64,000 nucleotides of DNA from Salinisphaera sp. UBA1666 (GTDB lineage Bacteria > Pseudomonadota > Gammaproteobacteria > Nevskiales > Salinisphaeraceae): positions 25,103 through 89,102 of the forward strand of contig DCKU01000186.1 of NCBI GenBank assembly GCA_002320455.1. Reading direction: 5' to 3'. Shown here piece after piece: positions 1 through 10,808 of the stretch. The notes under the pieces are model-generated. The model made no database searches and was not told where the DNA came from. It saw only the letters and a program-made list of their open reading frames with translations. The translations under genes and the position numbers were made by a program. Position 1 is the first letter of the stretch. Each line of letters opens with the position of its first letter.

Positions 1-29
1 CAGGGGTTCGAATCCCCTTGGGGACGCCA
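1..29 (+). tRNA. 3' end of tRNA-Glu (partial)
   Basis: The first 29 bases are the T arm, acceptor 3' strand and encoded CCA of a tRNA whose 5' part lies before the window. The T loop TTCGAAT is flanked by the stem AGGGG/CCCCT, the acceptor strand is TGGGGAC, the discriminator is G and CCA ends at 29. This matches the 3' end of gammaproteobacterial tRNA-Glu(UUC) as I remember it. The anticodon is not in the window, so the identity rests on the acceptor and T arm only. Confidence 0.85.
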
Positions 30-37
30 CCACGGAA

Positions 38-67
38 GCCGCCGGTCATCGATCGGCGGCTTTTTTT
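38..67 (+). terminator. Rho-independent terminator after tRNA-Glu
   Basis: A perfect 7-bp GC stem (GCCGCCG 38-44 with CGGCGGC 54-60) with a 9-nt loop is followed directly by seven T (61-67). It ends the tRNA transcript. Confidence 0.9.
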
Positions 68-170
68 GGGTCGGAACCCGTCGGCCTAGCCACCCAGGAC
101 GGTAACGAGCGGCATAATGACCGACTCTCACGCGACGCAATAGCAAAACGATCAAAGGGGAAGCGCCAGC

Positions 171-1520
171 ATGCGAATCACGATCTTCGGTACCGGCTAT
201 GTCGGACTGGTTACCGGCGCCTGTCTGGCGGCCAGCGGCAACGACGTCATGTGTGTCGACGTCGACGCCAACAAGATCGCGCGGCTCAATGAGGGCGAGA
301 TTCCGATCTACGAGCCGGGCCTTGAGTCGCTGGTGCAAGAAAATACCGCGGCCAAGCGGCTGTCTTTCACCACCGATGCGGCCGCCGCGGTTGCGCACGG
401 CACGCTGCAGTTCATCGCAGTCGGCACACCGCCGGACGAGGACGGCAGTGCGGATCTCAAGTACGTGCTGAAAGTGGCTGAAACCATCGGCCAGCACATG
501 ACCGAGTATCGGCTGGTGATTACCAAGTCCACCGTGCCCGTCGGCACCTCGGACAAGGTGAGAGACGCGCTGGCACAGACGCTGGCCGCCCGCGACGCAG
601 CGGTTGAATTCGATGTGGCCTCGAATCCGGAGTTCTTGAAAGAGGGGGCTGCGATCGAGGACTTCATGAAGCCCGATCGCGTCGTTGTCGGCGTGGATAC
701 GGAACGCGCGGCCGATCATCTACGCGCGCTATACGCGCCGTTCAACCGCCAGCATGATCGCACCATGGTCATGGATATCCGCTCGGCCGAGCTGACCAAG
801 TACGCGGCCAACATCATGCTGGCCACCAAAATCAGCTTGATGAACGAGCTGTCGCAGGTCGCCGACCGGCTCGATGCGGATATCGAGCAGGTTCGAAAAG
901 CGATCGGCGCCGATCATCGCATCGGCTATCACTTCATCTATCCGGGCTGCGGGTTTGGTGGTTCATGTTTCCCCAAGGACGTGCGCGCTTTGGCTCATAC
1001 AGCGGCCAAGATCGGCTATGAGACCGAAATCATCAACGCGGTCGAGCGGGTCAATGACCGGCAAAAGACGATTCTGTTCGACAAGCTGCATGCCCACTTC
1101 AAGGGCGATCTGGCGGGCAAGACGATCGCGCTGTGGGGGTTGGCGTTCAAACCCAATACCGATGACATGCGAGAAGCCCCGGCCTGCACGCTGATCGAAG
1201 CGCTATGGGCTGCTGGCGCTAGCGTTCGCGCCTTCGATCCGGAGGCCATGGAAGAGACCCGCCGAATTTACGGCGAGCGTAGCGATCTGGTGCTGTGTCG
1301 CGACGGCGAACAAGCCGCGACCGGTGCCGACGCGCTCGTGCTGGTGACCGAGTGGCAAGTGTTTCGCACGCCGGACTTCAAGGCGCTGTCCGAGTTGATG
1401 GCCCAGCCGGTATTGGTCGACGGGCGCAATATTTATAAGCCCTCGTACGTGGCCTCGGCCGGTTTTGCCTATTACGGCATCGGGCGCTCGGCGGCTTCAG
1501 GCGCTTCCCGGTCGACGTAA
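171..1520 (+). CDS. ugd: UDP-glucose 6-dehydrogenase
   Basis: The enzyme oxidises UDP-glucose to UDP-glucuronate with two NAD+ in the cytoplasm, supplying precursors for surface polysaccharides. The 449-aa protein has the usual length. It shows the N-terminal Rossmann motif GTGYVG (residues 7-12), the VGTPP segment near 84-88, the STVPVGT segment near 120-126 and the catalytic cysteine in GGSCFPKD (Cys266). The ATG at 171 follows AAAGGGGAAG, a plausible ribosome site. It stands alone between the tRNA terminator and the fmdB-aspS pair, so no polysaccharide operon is implied here. Confidence 0.95.
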   Translation: MRITIFGTGYVGLVTGACLAASGNDVMCVDVDANKIARLNEGEIPIYEPGLESLVQENTAAKRLSFTTDAAAAVAHGTLQFIAVGTPPDEDGSADLKYVLKVAETIGQHMTEYRLVITKSTVPVGTSDKVRDALAQTLAARDAAVEFDVASNPEFLKEGAAIEDFMKPDRVVVGVDTERAADHLRALYAPFNRQHDRTMVMDIRSAELTKYAANIMLATKISLMNELSQVADRLDADIEQVRKAIGADHRIGYHFIYPGCGFGGSCFPKDVRALAHTAAKIGYETEIINAVERVNDRQKTILFDKLHAHFKGDLAGKTIALWGLAFKPNTDDMREAPACTLIEALWAAGASVRAFDPEAMEETRRIYGERSDLVLCRDGEQAATGADALVLVTEWQVFRTPDFKALSELMAQPVLVDGRNIYKPSYVASAGFAYYGIGRSAASGASRST

Positions 1521-1591
1521 GGCTGGTAACGATACGGCGATCGACTAAAATATGGCGCGTTTCAGACCGGGTCAGGTGAAGGACACAGCCC

Positions 1592-1948
1592 ATGCCTATT
1601 TATGAATACGTCTGTAAAGACTGCGGTGAAGATGTGGAAAAGCTACAGAAGCTTTCCGATGCGCCGCTGACTGATTGCCCGGCCTGCGGCCATGCGAGCC
1701 TTAAACGCAAAATATCGGCGGCCGGCTTTCGCTTGTCTGGAGGCGGCTGGTACGAGACCGACTTCAAATCCAAAGGCCAGCGCAACCTCTCCGGCAAAGG
1801 CGACAGTCAAGGTGAGGCCGGTACCGGCAAGAGCGATGTCGGCAAGGCCGCATCGCCCGGCACGACCGCTGATCGTTCGGCGGGTTCGAAGACAAGCGAT
1901 TCCAGCCAGAGCGCCACCGGCAGCAAACCGTCCGGTAAAGCCGACTAG
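1592..1948 (+). CDS. FmdB family zinc ribbon protein
   Basis: A 118-aa protein beginning MPIYEYVCKDCG. It has two CxxC knuckles (CKDCG near residues 8-12 and CPACG near 30-34), the signature of the FmdB/CxxC_CxxC_SSSS putative regulatory zinc ribbon family. The C-terminal half (about residue 60 onward) is low-complexity, rich in Gly, Ser, Lys and Thr, and probably disordered. The family commonly lies just upstream of aspS in gammaproteobacteria, as here (87 bp before aspS). Its molecular function is not established. Confidence 0.88.
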   Translation: MPIYEYVCKDCGEDVEKLQKLSDAPLTDCPACGHASLKRKISAAGFRLSGGGWYETDFKSKGQRNLSGKGDSQGEAGTGKSDVGKAASPGTTADRSAGSKTSDSSQSATGSKPSGKAD

Positions 1949-2035
1949 CCGCCGGTACGCGGGCGCCGGCCTACCGGGCGCCCCGATCCACTTGATAGAC
2001 TCTGCGCCTTTTGCGCAGCGACCAAAGGCCCCGCC

Positions 2036-3832
2036 ATGATGCGATCCCACTACAGCGGCGACGTGACTGCCGCCGCTATCGATCAGGAAATCACCGTTTG
2101 TGGCTGGGTCCATCGACGCCGCGATCACGGCGGGGTGATCTTCATCGATCTGCGTGATCGCTCTGGGCTGATTCAGACGGTGTTCGATCCGGACGAGGCT
2201 ACGACTTTTGCCGCGGCCGAAAAGCTGCGCAGCGAGTACGTCATCAAGGCCACGGGCCGTGTCCGGGCGCGCCCGGAGGGCACGGTCAATAAAAACCTGG
2301 CCTCGGGCGAGATCGAGGTCTATATCACCGATCTCGAGGTGTTGAACGCCTCGGAAACGCCGCCACTGCAGCTGGATGAGACCGAAGGCGTGGGTGATGC
2401 TGCGCGCCTGCGCTATCGCTACGTCGAGCTGCGCAAGCCGCGCATGCAGCGCCATATGCAGCTGCGCGCCCAGGTCACGCGGGCCGTGCGCAAGTCCCTG
2501 GATGATTTGGGTTTTCTGGATATCGAAACCCCCATTCTCACACGCGCCACGCCCGAAGGCGCACGCGACTATCTGGTGCCCAGCCGCACCCAGCCCGGCC
2601 AGTTCTTTGCGCTGCCGCAGTCGCCCCAGCTGTTCAAGCAGCTGCTGATGGTCTCGGGCATGGACCGCTATTATCAGATCGCGCGTTGTTTCCGCGACGA
2701 AGACCTGCGGGCGGATCGTCAGCCGGAATTCACGCAGATTGATATCGAGGCCTCGTTCGTCGACGCCGACGACATCATGGATCTCAACGAGCGCATGATT
2801 CGTCAGCTGTTTGCTGACGTCATGGGCGTGAGCCTGCCCGACCCGTTCCCGCGCATGGCCTATGCTGAGGCCATGCAGCGCTTTGGCTCCGACAAGCCGG
2901 ATCTGCGTATCGACCTGGAGCTGGTGGACATCGCCGATCTCGTCGCTGATGCCGAGTTCAAAGTGTTTTCCGGGCCGGCTAACTCCGAGACCGGGCGCGT
3001 GGCCGTGTTGCGCGTGCCCGGCGGCGCCAGCCTGACCCGCAAGCAGATCGACGACTATACAGATTTCGTCGGCCGCTACGGAGCCAAGGGCCTGGCTTAC
3101 GTCAAGATTTCAGACGTGGCCGCGGGCCGCGAGGGCATGAACTCGCCGATTCTCAAGTTCTTGTCCGATGACGCCGTGGCCGGCATCGTCGAGCGCACCG
3201 GGGCAGAAGATGGTGATCTGCTGTTCTTTGGCGCCGACAAGACCACCGTGGTCAACGATGCGCTCGGCGCGCTTCGCGTGCGGCTGGGCCATGATCTGGG
3301 CCGGGTCGCCGACGAATGGGCGCCGCTGTGGGTCGTAGACTGGCCGATGTTCGAATACGACGAGCCCACCAAGCGCTGGTACGCCGCGCATCATCCGTTC
3401 ACAGCACCTGCTGTCAACGATCCGGAAACACTCAAGGCCGCCCCGCACGAGGCCATGGCCCAGGCCTATGACATGGTGCTCAACGGCTCTGAAATTGGCG
3501 GTGGGTCGGTACGTATTCACTCGCCCGAAATGCAGCAGGCTGCGTTCGATGTGCTGGGCATCTCCCGCGACGAGGCCGAGGAAAAATTCGGCTTCCTGCT
3601 GGAAGCGTTGAAATTCGGTGCACCCCCGCACGCCGGTATTGCCTTCGGTCTGGACCGGTTGCTCATGCTGATGGCCGGTGCCGACTCGATTCGAGAAGTC
3701 ATAGCGTTTCCCAAGACCCAAACCGCGACCGATCTGCTAACCGGGGCCCCCGGACAGGCCGATGCCGCGCAGCTGCGCGAGTTGGGCATCCGGCTACGCG
3801 CGCAGCCCAAGGCAGACGACTCGGCTGGCTAG
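2036..3832 (+). CDS. aspS: Aspartyl-tRNA synthetase
   Basis: A class II aminoacyl-tRNA synthetase that charges tRNA-Asp. The 598-aa length is that of bacterial AspRS. The N-terminal OB-fold anticodon-binding domain ([11 protein letters not shown], then FIDLRDRSG) precedes the catalytic core with [12 protein letters not shown], motif 2 ([18 protein letters not shown]), the bacterial GAD insertion and motif 3 ([12 protein letters not shown]). Two ATGs are adjacent at 2036 and 2039. The C-terminal [16 protein letters not shown] departs slightly from the more common AFPKT..A.DLM.AP form. A terminator follows. Confidence 0.97.
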   Translation: MMRSHYSGDVTAAAIDQEITVCGWVHRRRDHGGVIFIDLRDRSGLIQTVFDPDEATTFAAAEKLRSEYVIKATGRVRARPEGTVNKNLASGEIEVYITDLEVLNASETPPLQLDETEGVGDAARLRYRYVELRKPRMQRHMQLRAQVTRAVRKSLDDLGFLDIETPILTRATPEGARDYLVPSRTQPGQFFALPQSPQLFKQLLMVSGMDRYYQIARCFRDEDLRADRQPEFTQIDIEASFVDADDIMDLNERMIRQLFADVMGVSLPDPFPRMAYAEAMQRFGSDKPDLRIDLELVDIADLVADAEFKVFSGPANSETGRVAVLRVPGGASLTRKQIDDYTDFVGRYGAKGLAYVKISDVAAGREGMNSPILKFLSDDAVAGIVERTGAEDGDLLFFGADKTTVVNDALGALRVRLGHDLGRVADEWAPLWVVDWPMFEYDEPTKRWYAAHHPFTAPAVNDPETLKAAPHEAMAQAYDMVLNGSEIGGGSVRIHSPEMQQAAFDVLGISRDEAEEKFGFLLEALKFGAPPHAGIAFGLDRLLMLMAGADSIREVIAFPKTQTATDLLTGAPGQADAAQLRELGIRLRAQPKADDSAG

Positions 3833-3890
3833 TCCCGACACACGGCGTGTTCGTCGTTAGTTGTTGTTTGTAATTGATTTCTCATCGCAG

Positions 3891-3924
3891 AAAGACGGGG
3901 GCCAGAGTCGCCCCCGTTTTTTTT
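3891..3924 (+). terminator. Rho-independent terminator after aspS
   Basis: The stem ACGGGGG (3895-3901) pairs with CCCCCGT (3911-3917) around a 9-nt loop and runs into eight T (3917-3924). It separates aspS from the beta-helix gene. Confidence 0.9.
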
Positions 3925-4034
3925 ATGACGCTTGTTTTGACAAAGCGTGACGTTATCCCGTAACTAATTGATTCGCGACCGCAACGCGCGGTCGAGGGAG
4001 ACGCGACCTTCGCGTCAACGCAAAGGGGATAACG

Positions 4035-6062
4035 ATGAAGAGCTCGTTTGAAAGCCCGAATCGCCTGCGACGCGCGGTTCGCGCTGCCATTACCGGCACC
4101 GCCGTGCTGGCAACACCGGCCGCGTTCGCGGCCCAGATCACCGTAGATTCCAACAGCGACAGCGCCACGGATGGTTGCACGCTGCGTTCGGCGATCCTTG
4201 CGGCGAACAGCAATACGATGACCAACGGCTGTCAGGCCGGCGACAATAACTCCGACACGATTGTTTTCGCCGACGGTGTAAGCGGCCAGACCATCACACT
4301 GTCGGGCACCGCGCTACCCACCGTGGCAGCCGGTTCTACATTGGTCATCGGTAGCGGTGACGATGACAACGTCACCATCGATGCCAACTCGATGAGCCGT
4401 ATCCTGACCAACCAGGGCAATCTCACCCTCAACGGCCTGAATCTGGTCAACGGCCAGACCGCAGGGGGCGCTGCCAGCGCCGATGATCGCTCCGGCGGCG
4501 CGATTCTCAACGATGACGGTGGTCTTTTGACCGTGAACGGCGGCTCGATGCGCGACAATACGGCCGATCGTGCCGGCGGCGCCATCGAAGATGCTTCCAG
4601 CACCGATATGGATGACGACGACTCAGACGATGACGCAGGCGATAACGTCCGTGTCACGCTGAACGACGTGGATTTCTCCGGCAACGATGCCGGCGCCAAC
4701 CCGGGTAATGGCGGCGTGCTGCATGTAACCGGCACGGGCGATATCGCCGTCAATGGCGGCACGTTCGATAGCAACAGCGCCACCGAAGGCGGCGCGCTAT
4801 GGAACAACCAGGGCACCACGCGTGTTGTGAACGCAACGTTCTCGAACAACCAGACCGACGGCGCGGCCGCGGACAACGGCGGCGGCGCCATCTACGTCGA
4901 AGCCGGCAGTGTCGAAGTCGAAGACTCGCGTTTCGTGAACAACACGGCTGGCGATGACGACGACGAGACGAGTTCTGCCTCGGGCGGCGCCATTCTGGCC
5001 AATGCCAATACCGAGCTGTCGGTTAGTAACTCCCGCTTTACCGGTAACAGCGCACAGCGTGCCGGCGGCGCGTTCGAAGTATTGGCCGGCACAAGCACCA
5101 CGCTTGATAACGTGTCTGCCAACGACAACGACGCGGGCGACAACCCGGGTAACGGCGGCGTACTGCACGTCACGGGTGACGGCGACGTTGACGTCTTGGG
5201 CGGTGTGTATTCCGGTAACGACGCCACCGAAGGCGGCGCGTTCTGGAACAACCAGGGCGAGATGTCCATCGACGGCGCTTCCTTGGTCGACAACGAAGCC
5301 GACGGCGACGATGCCACCCAGGGCGGTGGTGCCATTTACGCCGAAACCGCATCAATGGAAGGCGACGACTCCGGCACGCTGAGCGTCACGAACACGCGTA
5401 TCGCCAACAACACGGCCTCCGGCACCTCCGGTTCGGGCGGCGGCGTACTGCTGAGCCCCGGCGTGACGGCAACGATCTCGAACAGCCGTATTGAAGCCAA
5501 CTCGGCCAATCGTGCCGGTGGCGGCATCGAGAACGCAGGCGCCGACTTGACGCTGGAAAGAGTCACCCTGGGTGGCACGAGCAGCGATCTGGGCAACGAC
5601 GCCGGCAACAATCCCGGCAATGGCGGTGGTCTGCATATCGGTGCTGCGGGCACGGCGAGCATCGACAACACCAGCGTGGGCTATAACCAGGCGGTCGAAG
5701 GCGGCGGCTTGTGGAACTCCGGCCCCGGCACGCTCGACGTCAGCACGTCTACGGTGGCCAACAACTCGGCCGATCGCGGTGCGGGCGTGTATCAGGACGG
5801 CGAGACGAGCGCCAACGGCGTGAGCCTGTCCTATGTCACCGTCGCCAACAACGATGGCGCGGGCCTGGCCAGCGGCGGCGCGGACATGGACGTGTCGAAC
5901 TCGCTGTTGTCGGGCAACGACAGCACGACCGACGATAACGTAATGGTCAGCGCCGACGACGGCAATCTGGTGGGCGATGCCGGCTTCAACGGCATGTATC
6001 GCACCTATGGTGGCCCGACGGCTACAGTTCCGCTCTTGGCCGACAGTGCGCCATCGACATGA
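4035..6062 (+). CDS. Secreted beta-helix protein, N-terminal part (frameshifted)
   Basis: This 675-aa frame starts with a signal peptide ending near TPAAFAA (about residue 33), then the CTLRSAILAAN motif typical of the N-terminal repeat region of large secreted 'CSLREAI'/choice-of-anchor proteins. The rest is Gly-, Asn- and Asp-rich and looks like right-handed parallel beta-helix rungs (polymorphic outer membrane protein type). Three long internal repeats share NPGNGG followed by LH and an EGG-x-WN motif, spaced about 150 aa (near nt 4690, 5130 and 5600). The acidic composition fits a secreted or haloadapted protein. The frame ends abruptly at 6062, where the family's AID...C..TDQRG motif continues in another frame. 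No function can be named; adhesion or surface display is only a possibility. Confidence 0.7.
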   Translation: MKSSFESPNRLRRAVRAAITGTAVLATPAAFAAQITVDSNSDSATDGCTLRSAILAANSNTMTNGCQAGDNNSDTIVFADGVSGQTITLSGTALPTVAAGSTLVIGSGDDDNVTIDANSMSRILTNQGNLTLNGLNLVNGQTAGGAASADDRSGGAILNDDGGLLTVNGGSMRDNTADRAGGAIEDASSTDMDDDDSDDDAGDNVRVTLNDVDFSGNDAGANPGNGGVLHVTGTGDIAVNGGTFDSNSATEGGALWNNQGTTRVVNATFSNNQTDGAAADNGGGAIYVEAGSVEVEDSRFVNNTAGDDDDETSSASGGAILANANTELSVSNSRFTGNSAQRAGGAFEVLAGTSTTLDNVSANDNDAGDNPGNGGVLHVTGDGDVDVLGGVYSGNDATEGGAFWNNQGEMSIDGASLVDNEADGDDATQGGGAIYAETASMEGDDSGTLSVTNTRIANNTASGTSGSGGGVLLSPGVTATISNSRIEANSANRAGGGIENAGADLTLERVTLGGTSSDLGNDAGNNPGNGGGLHIGAAGTASIDNTSVGYNQAVEGGGLWNSGPGTLDVSTSTVANNSADRGAGVYQDGETSANGVSLSYVTVANNDGAGLASGGADMDVSNSLLSGNDSTTDDNVMVSADDGNLVGDAGFNGMYRTYGGPTATVPLLADSAPST

Positions 6063-7003
6063 CCGACGATTGCGGCGCCACCGATCAGCGTGGCGCCGAG
6101 CGTCCGGTCGACCTGACTGACGACAGCGACAACGACTGTGATGTCGGCGCCTTCGAGCTGGCCGGTAATCCTGTGTTGAACGTCACCTCCGTCGATCTGG
6201 ATAACGTCGATGCCAGCGATGGCTCGGCCGGTATTGTCACAGCGGCCGCCTTCACGGTGTCCAACGACACTGGCGATGCGGTCAACTTGGGCCACTTCTC
6301 CGGCTACATCCAACGTGATGACAGCCAGCCCAGCGGCGTTGATTTTGCCGGTGCGGATCTGGTGGCTTACGCCGACAGCAACAACAACGGCATGTTCGAT
6401 GATGGCGACATGGCCGTGGGCGAAGGTGATGTGGCCGACGATGGCACGCATTTCACGGTGTCTTTCCAGGACGGCGCGGGTGTATCCATTGCCGACGGTG
6501 ACGATGCGACCTACTTCCTGCGTGCCGATCTACCGGGCATTGGTGAAGTCGCGATGAGTGCCATCAAGCAAATCGTCAGCCAGCCGATGCTGGCCGGCGG
6601 GGCGCTGCTGGCGCTGCTGGGTCTGGTATCGGTCGGCGGTCTGCGTCGTCGCTCCCAGCTTGCGCTGGTGGCACTGGCGCTAGCGCTGACGCTCACCGCC
6701 TGTTCGGATGACCAGAACGTCAATCTGGACAACGGCCCGGACATGGGTAACGACAACGGCGGCGATAACGGTAACGACAACGGCAATGACGACAACAATA
6801 ACGATCTGAACGACAATCAGTTGCGCTTTGTCGTCGATCAGCTGTCGCCGACCGATAACTCGGCCGATACCGCGCTGGTCATTGGCGACGGTCTGCCGGT
6901 GTTCGGCCCGATCATCACGATCGGCAGCCCGGACGATCCGGTCATGGACAACAGCCAAGACGTCGATGAGGACACCGACAGTACCCAAGACTCGATGAAC
7001 TGA
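6059..7003 (+). CDS. Beta-helix protein, C-terminal part with membrane anchor
   Basis: The 314-aa frame begins inside a motif (TDQRGAERP ... CDVGAFEL, residues 9-40) that in this family always follows the beta-helix. It is therefore very probably the C-terminus of the preceding protein and not a separate gene. A middle domain is acidic. Near nt 6580-6650 there is a hydrophobic segment followed by LRRRS, like the CTERM sorting tails of secreted proteins. A second hydrophobic stretch follows at once and ends in LTLTAC (nt about 6690-6710), which looks like a lipobox. The last 100 residues are Asn/Asp-rich. The start given is only the first ATG in frame. Confidence 0.6.
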   Translation: MTDDCGATDQRGAERPVDLTDDSDNDCDVGAFELAGNPVLNVTSVDLDNVDASDGSAGIVTAAAFTVSNDTGDAVNLGHFSGYIQRDDSQPSGVDFAGADLVAYADSNNNGMFDDGDMAVGEGDVADDGTHFTVSFQDGAGVSIADGDDATYFLRADLPGIGEVAMSAIKQIVSQPMLAGGALLALLGLVSVGGLRRRSQLALVALALALTLTACSDDQNVNLDNGPDMGNDNGGDNGNDNGNDDNNNDLNDNQLRFVVDQLSPTDNSADTALVIGDGLPVFGPIITIGSPDDPVMDNSQDVDEDTDSTQDSMN

Positions 7004-7046
7004 TCGGCTCCGACGGGGCATGAGGACGTCGCCCCGAGCCTGACCA

Positions 7047-7083
7047 AAGCCGGATCGGTCTCGTACCGATCCGGCTTTTTTTT
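7047..7083 (+). terminator. Rho-independent terminator after the beta-helix gene
   Basis: A perfect 13-bp stem (7047-7059 with 7065-7077, core GCCGGATCGGT/ACCGATCCGGC) with a 5-nt loop runs into eight T (7076-7083). Confidence 0.93.
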
Positions 7084-7103
7084 GCCCGGGCTGCACGACG
7101 GGC

Positions 7104-7131
7104 TTATCGTGGTCGGGCGGTGCGTTATACT
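7104..7131 (+). promoter_or_regulatory. Possible sigma-70 promoter for glyA
   Basis: TTATCG (7104-7109) and TATACT (7126-7131) are separated by 16 bp, upstream of glyA and downstream of the previous terminator. The -10 box is good (5 of 6) and the -35 box is weak. This is a visual call. Confidence 0.4.
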
Positions 7132-7227
7132 GCGCGTCCAAAATTCATACTCGCGCGCGGCGTTGACACGATCCGATCGGGTCACTGCCACGTGCATGTC
7201 TTAAAGACGTTCGACCAGGAGTTGCTG

Positions 7228-8517
<1,290 letters not shown>

Positions 8518-8541
8518 CGCCCGCTCCGCAAGACCGCGGCG

Positions 8542-9048
8542 ATGTATTGCCCGTTCTGTCACGAGCGAACGACCCGCGTCGTGGATTCGCGCCTAGCCGC
8601 CGAAGGCAGCCAGGTGCGTCGGCGGCGAGAGTGCCCGAGCTGTCGGGCGCGTTACACCACCTTCGAGACGGCCGAGCTGTTTCTGCCGCGTATCATCAAG
8701 ACCGACGGCACGCCTGAGCCGTTCGACGTGGACAAGCTCCGGCGCGGTATCACACGGGCGCTGTATAAGCGCCCGGTCGGCCCGGACGCGGTCGAAACCG
8801 CCATCAGCCACATCCAGCAGCAAATGCATCACGAGGGTGAGCGCGATGTGCCATCGCGCCGGCTCGGCGAGTGGGTGATGGAAGAGCTGCGGGGGCTGGA
8901 CCAGGTCGCTTACGTACGCTTTGCATCGGTGTATCGTCGCTTTGAAGATGTGCAGGCGTTTCGCGAAGAAATCGAGCGGCTCGAGTCAACTCCGAATCGC
9001 GACAGCGCCCAGCTGCCGCTCATCGATCTTGGCAAGGAAACTTCATGA
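8542..9048 (+). CDS. nrdR: Transcriptional repressor NrdR
   Basis: NrdR senses ATP/dATP through an ATP-cone and represses ribonucleotide reductase genes. The 168-aa protein has the N-terminal zinc ribbon with Cys3, Cys6, Cys31 and Cys34 (MYCPFC ... CPSC), followed by the ATP-cone ([16 protein letters not shown] region). It sits 24 bp after glyA and its stop overlaps the ribD start (ATGA), the common glyA-nrdR-ribD arrangement of gammaproteobacteria. Confidence 0.96.
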   Translation: MYCPFCHERTTRVVDSRLAAEGSQVRRRRECPSCRARYTTFETAELFLPRIIKTDGTPEPFDVDKLRRGITRALYKRPVGPDAVETAISHIQQQMHHEGERDVPSRRLGEWVMEELRGLDQVAYVRFASVYRRFEDVQAFREEIERLESTPNRDSAQLPLIDLGKETS

Positions 9049-10166
9049 GTGCGGACGACGTGCGGATTCGAGTGCACGAGATGTACATGCAGCGCGCGAT
9101 CGAGCTGGCGCGTCGCGGCTGGTATACCGCCAAGCCCAATCCGCGCGTCGGCTGTGTGATTTTGGCCGGCACCCGCATTATCGGCGACGGCTGGCATGCC
9201 CGGGCCGGTGAGCCGCACGCAGAGCGCAACGCCTTGGCTGACGCCGAAGCGCGTGGTTTTGACGTCAAAGGTGCGACGGCCTACGTCACGCTTGAGCCTT
9301 GTGCACACACCGGGCGTACCCCGCCGTGCACCCAGGCGCTGATCGAGGCCGGCATCGAGCGGGTCGTGGTCGGCGCCCAGGACCCCAACCCCAGCGTTGA
9401 CGGGCAGGGTATTGATGCGCTGCGCGCGGCCGGTATCGACGTGATCACCGGCGTGCTGGGCGAGCGTTGTGCCGCGCTCAACGCCGGCTTCAACCAGCGC
9501 ATGACATCGTATCGCCCACGCGTGCGGGTCAAGCTGGCCATGAGTTTGGACGGCCGTACGGCCGCCGCCGACGGCACCAGCCAGTGGATCACTGGCGAAC
9601 CCGCGCGCGAAGACGTGCACCGGCTGCGCGCCGAGTCCGGCGCGGTGATGATCGGGCGCGGTACCTGCGTAGCTGATGATCCGTCTCTGACCGTGCGCTT
9701 GCCCGGCGAGTGGGACCAGCCGCTGCGCGTGGTGCTGGACTCACAGCTGGCGATGGCCACCGATGCCAAGATGTTCTGTCAGTCGGGCGAGACACTCGTG
9801 TTCACTGCCAGCGACGACGAAGATAAAACCGGGGCGTTGGAAGAGGCCGGCGCGCGGGTTGCACGTGTCGGCGGCGACTCGACCGGCCTGGACCTGGCGC
9901 GCGTACTCGGCGTGCTGGCCGAGCGTGAGATCAACGACGTGCTGGTTGAGGCCGGGCCCACGCTGGCCGGTGCGCTGACCCAGGCCGGCCTGGTTGATGA
10001 GTACATCATCTATATGGCGCCACAGCTGATCGGCGATACCGGCCGCGGCCTGATGTCGCTGGCCGGCGCGGTTGGCCTAGACGATGCCACGCGCCTTGTT
10101 TTCGATAACGCCGAACCCGTTGGTGCGGATCTCAAGATCACCGCGCGCCCCGTAAAGGATCAATAG
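9045..10166 (+). CDS. ribD: Riboflavin biosynthesis deaminase/reductase RibD
   Basis: A bifunctional enzyme that deaminates the pyrimidine released from GTP and reduces the ribosyl chain. The N-terminal deaminase domain has the zinc site HAERNA (58-63) and [11 protein letters not shown] (Cys86, Cys95). The C-terminal reductase domain starts near residue 150 ([28 protein letters not shown]). At 373 aa it has the family length. It overlaps nrdR by 4 bp and is 3 bp from ribE, so translation is probably coupled. Confidence 0.95.
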   Translation: MSADDVRIRVHEMYMQRAIELARRGWYTAKPNPRVGCVILAGTRIIGDGWHARAGEPHAERNALADAEARGFDVKGATAYVTLEPCAHTGRTPPCTQALIEAGIERVVVGAQDPNPSVDGQGIDALRAAGIDVITGVLGERCAALNAGFNQRMTSYRPRVRVKLAMSLDGRTAAADGTSQWITGEPAREDVHRLRAESGAVMIGRGTCVADDPSLTVRLPGEWDQPLRVVLDSQLAMATDAKMFCQSGETLVFTASDDEDKTGALEEAGARVARVGGDSTGLDLARVLGVLAEREINDVLVEAGPTLAGALTQAGLVDEYIIYMAPQLIGDTGRGLMSLAGAVGLDDATRLVFDNAEPVGADLKITARPVKDQ

Positions 10167-10169
10167 CCG

Positions 10170-10763
10170 ATGTTTACCGGACTGATACAGGGCATGGGCG
10201 ACATCGTCGAGCAGCAGGCGCGCGACGGTGATACCCGGCTCATCATCGATTGTGGCGACACGGATCTGGGCGGCATCGCGGTGGGCGACAGCGTGGCCAT
10301 CTCTGGCGTCTGTCTGACCGCCACCGAGATTGACGGCACGCGTTTTGCCGCCGACGTGTCCAAAGAAACGCTGAAGCTGACCACGCTGGGTGCGTTCAGC
10401 GTTGGCACTCGGGTGAACCTGGAACCGCCGCTCAAAGCCGGCGATCCTCTGGGCGGCCATATGGTCGCCGGCCACGTCGATGGCTTGGGTGTGGTCGAAG
10501 AGCTGCACGCCGACGCCCGGTCTTGGCGCCTGAGTTTTTCGGTGCCCAAGCGCTTGGCCCGCTATCTGGCCTCGAAAGGCTCGATCGCCGTGGACGGCAT
10601 CAGCCTCACGATCAACGAGGTGGACGGTCGGCGCTTTGGGGTCAATATCATCCCGCACACCATGAGCCACACCACGCTGGGCGAGCGGCGCATCGGCGAC
10701 CACGTCAATATCGAAGTGGATCTCGTCGCGCGTTATCTGGCCCGCATCGCCGGCTACGAATAG
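10170..10763 (+). CDS. ribE: Riboflavin synthase alpha subunit
   Basis: It dismutates two 6,7-dimethyl-8-ribityllumazine molecules to riboflavin. The 197-aa protein begins with the invariant MFTGLI and contains the two tandem lumazine-binding barrels: the first with GVCLTAT, then GDPLGGHMVAGHVDG, the second with DGISLTIN and the C-terminal IPHTMSHTTLG. In many gammaproteobacteria ribBA follows ribE; here the next gene is ribH. Confidence 0.95.
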   Translation: MFTGLIQGMGDIVEQQARDGDTRLIIDCGDTDLGGIAVGDSVAISGVCLTATEIDGTRFAADVSKETLKLTTLGAFSVGTRVNLEPPLKAGDPLGGHMVAGHVDGLGVVEELHADARSWRLSFSVPKRLARYLASKGSIAVDGISLTINEVDGRRFGVNIIPHTMSHTTLGERRIGDHVNIEVDLVARYLARIAGYE

Positions 10764-10808
10764 CCGCCAACCATGCGATAATGCGACGCCGTCCAATCGG
10801 AACTAGCC

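Noticed and set aside
1643..2455. A 270-codon open frame antisense to fmdB/aspS
   Set aside because: Shadow frame of GC-rich coding DNA; aspS is certain on the other strand.
6059..7003. Second beta-helix frame as an independent, translationally coupled gene (ATGA overlap)
   Set aside because: The motif that always joins the two parts is split between the frames, so a frameshift explains it better.
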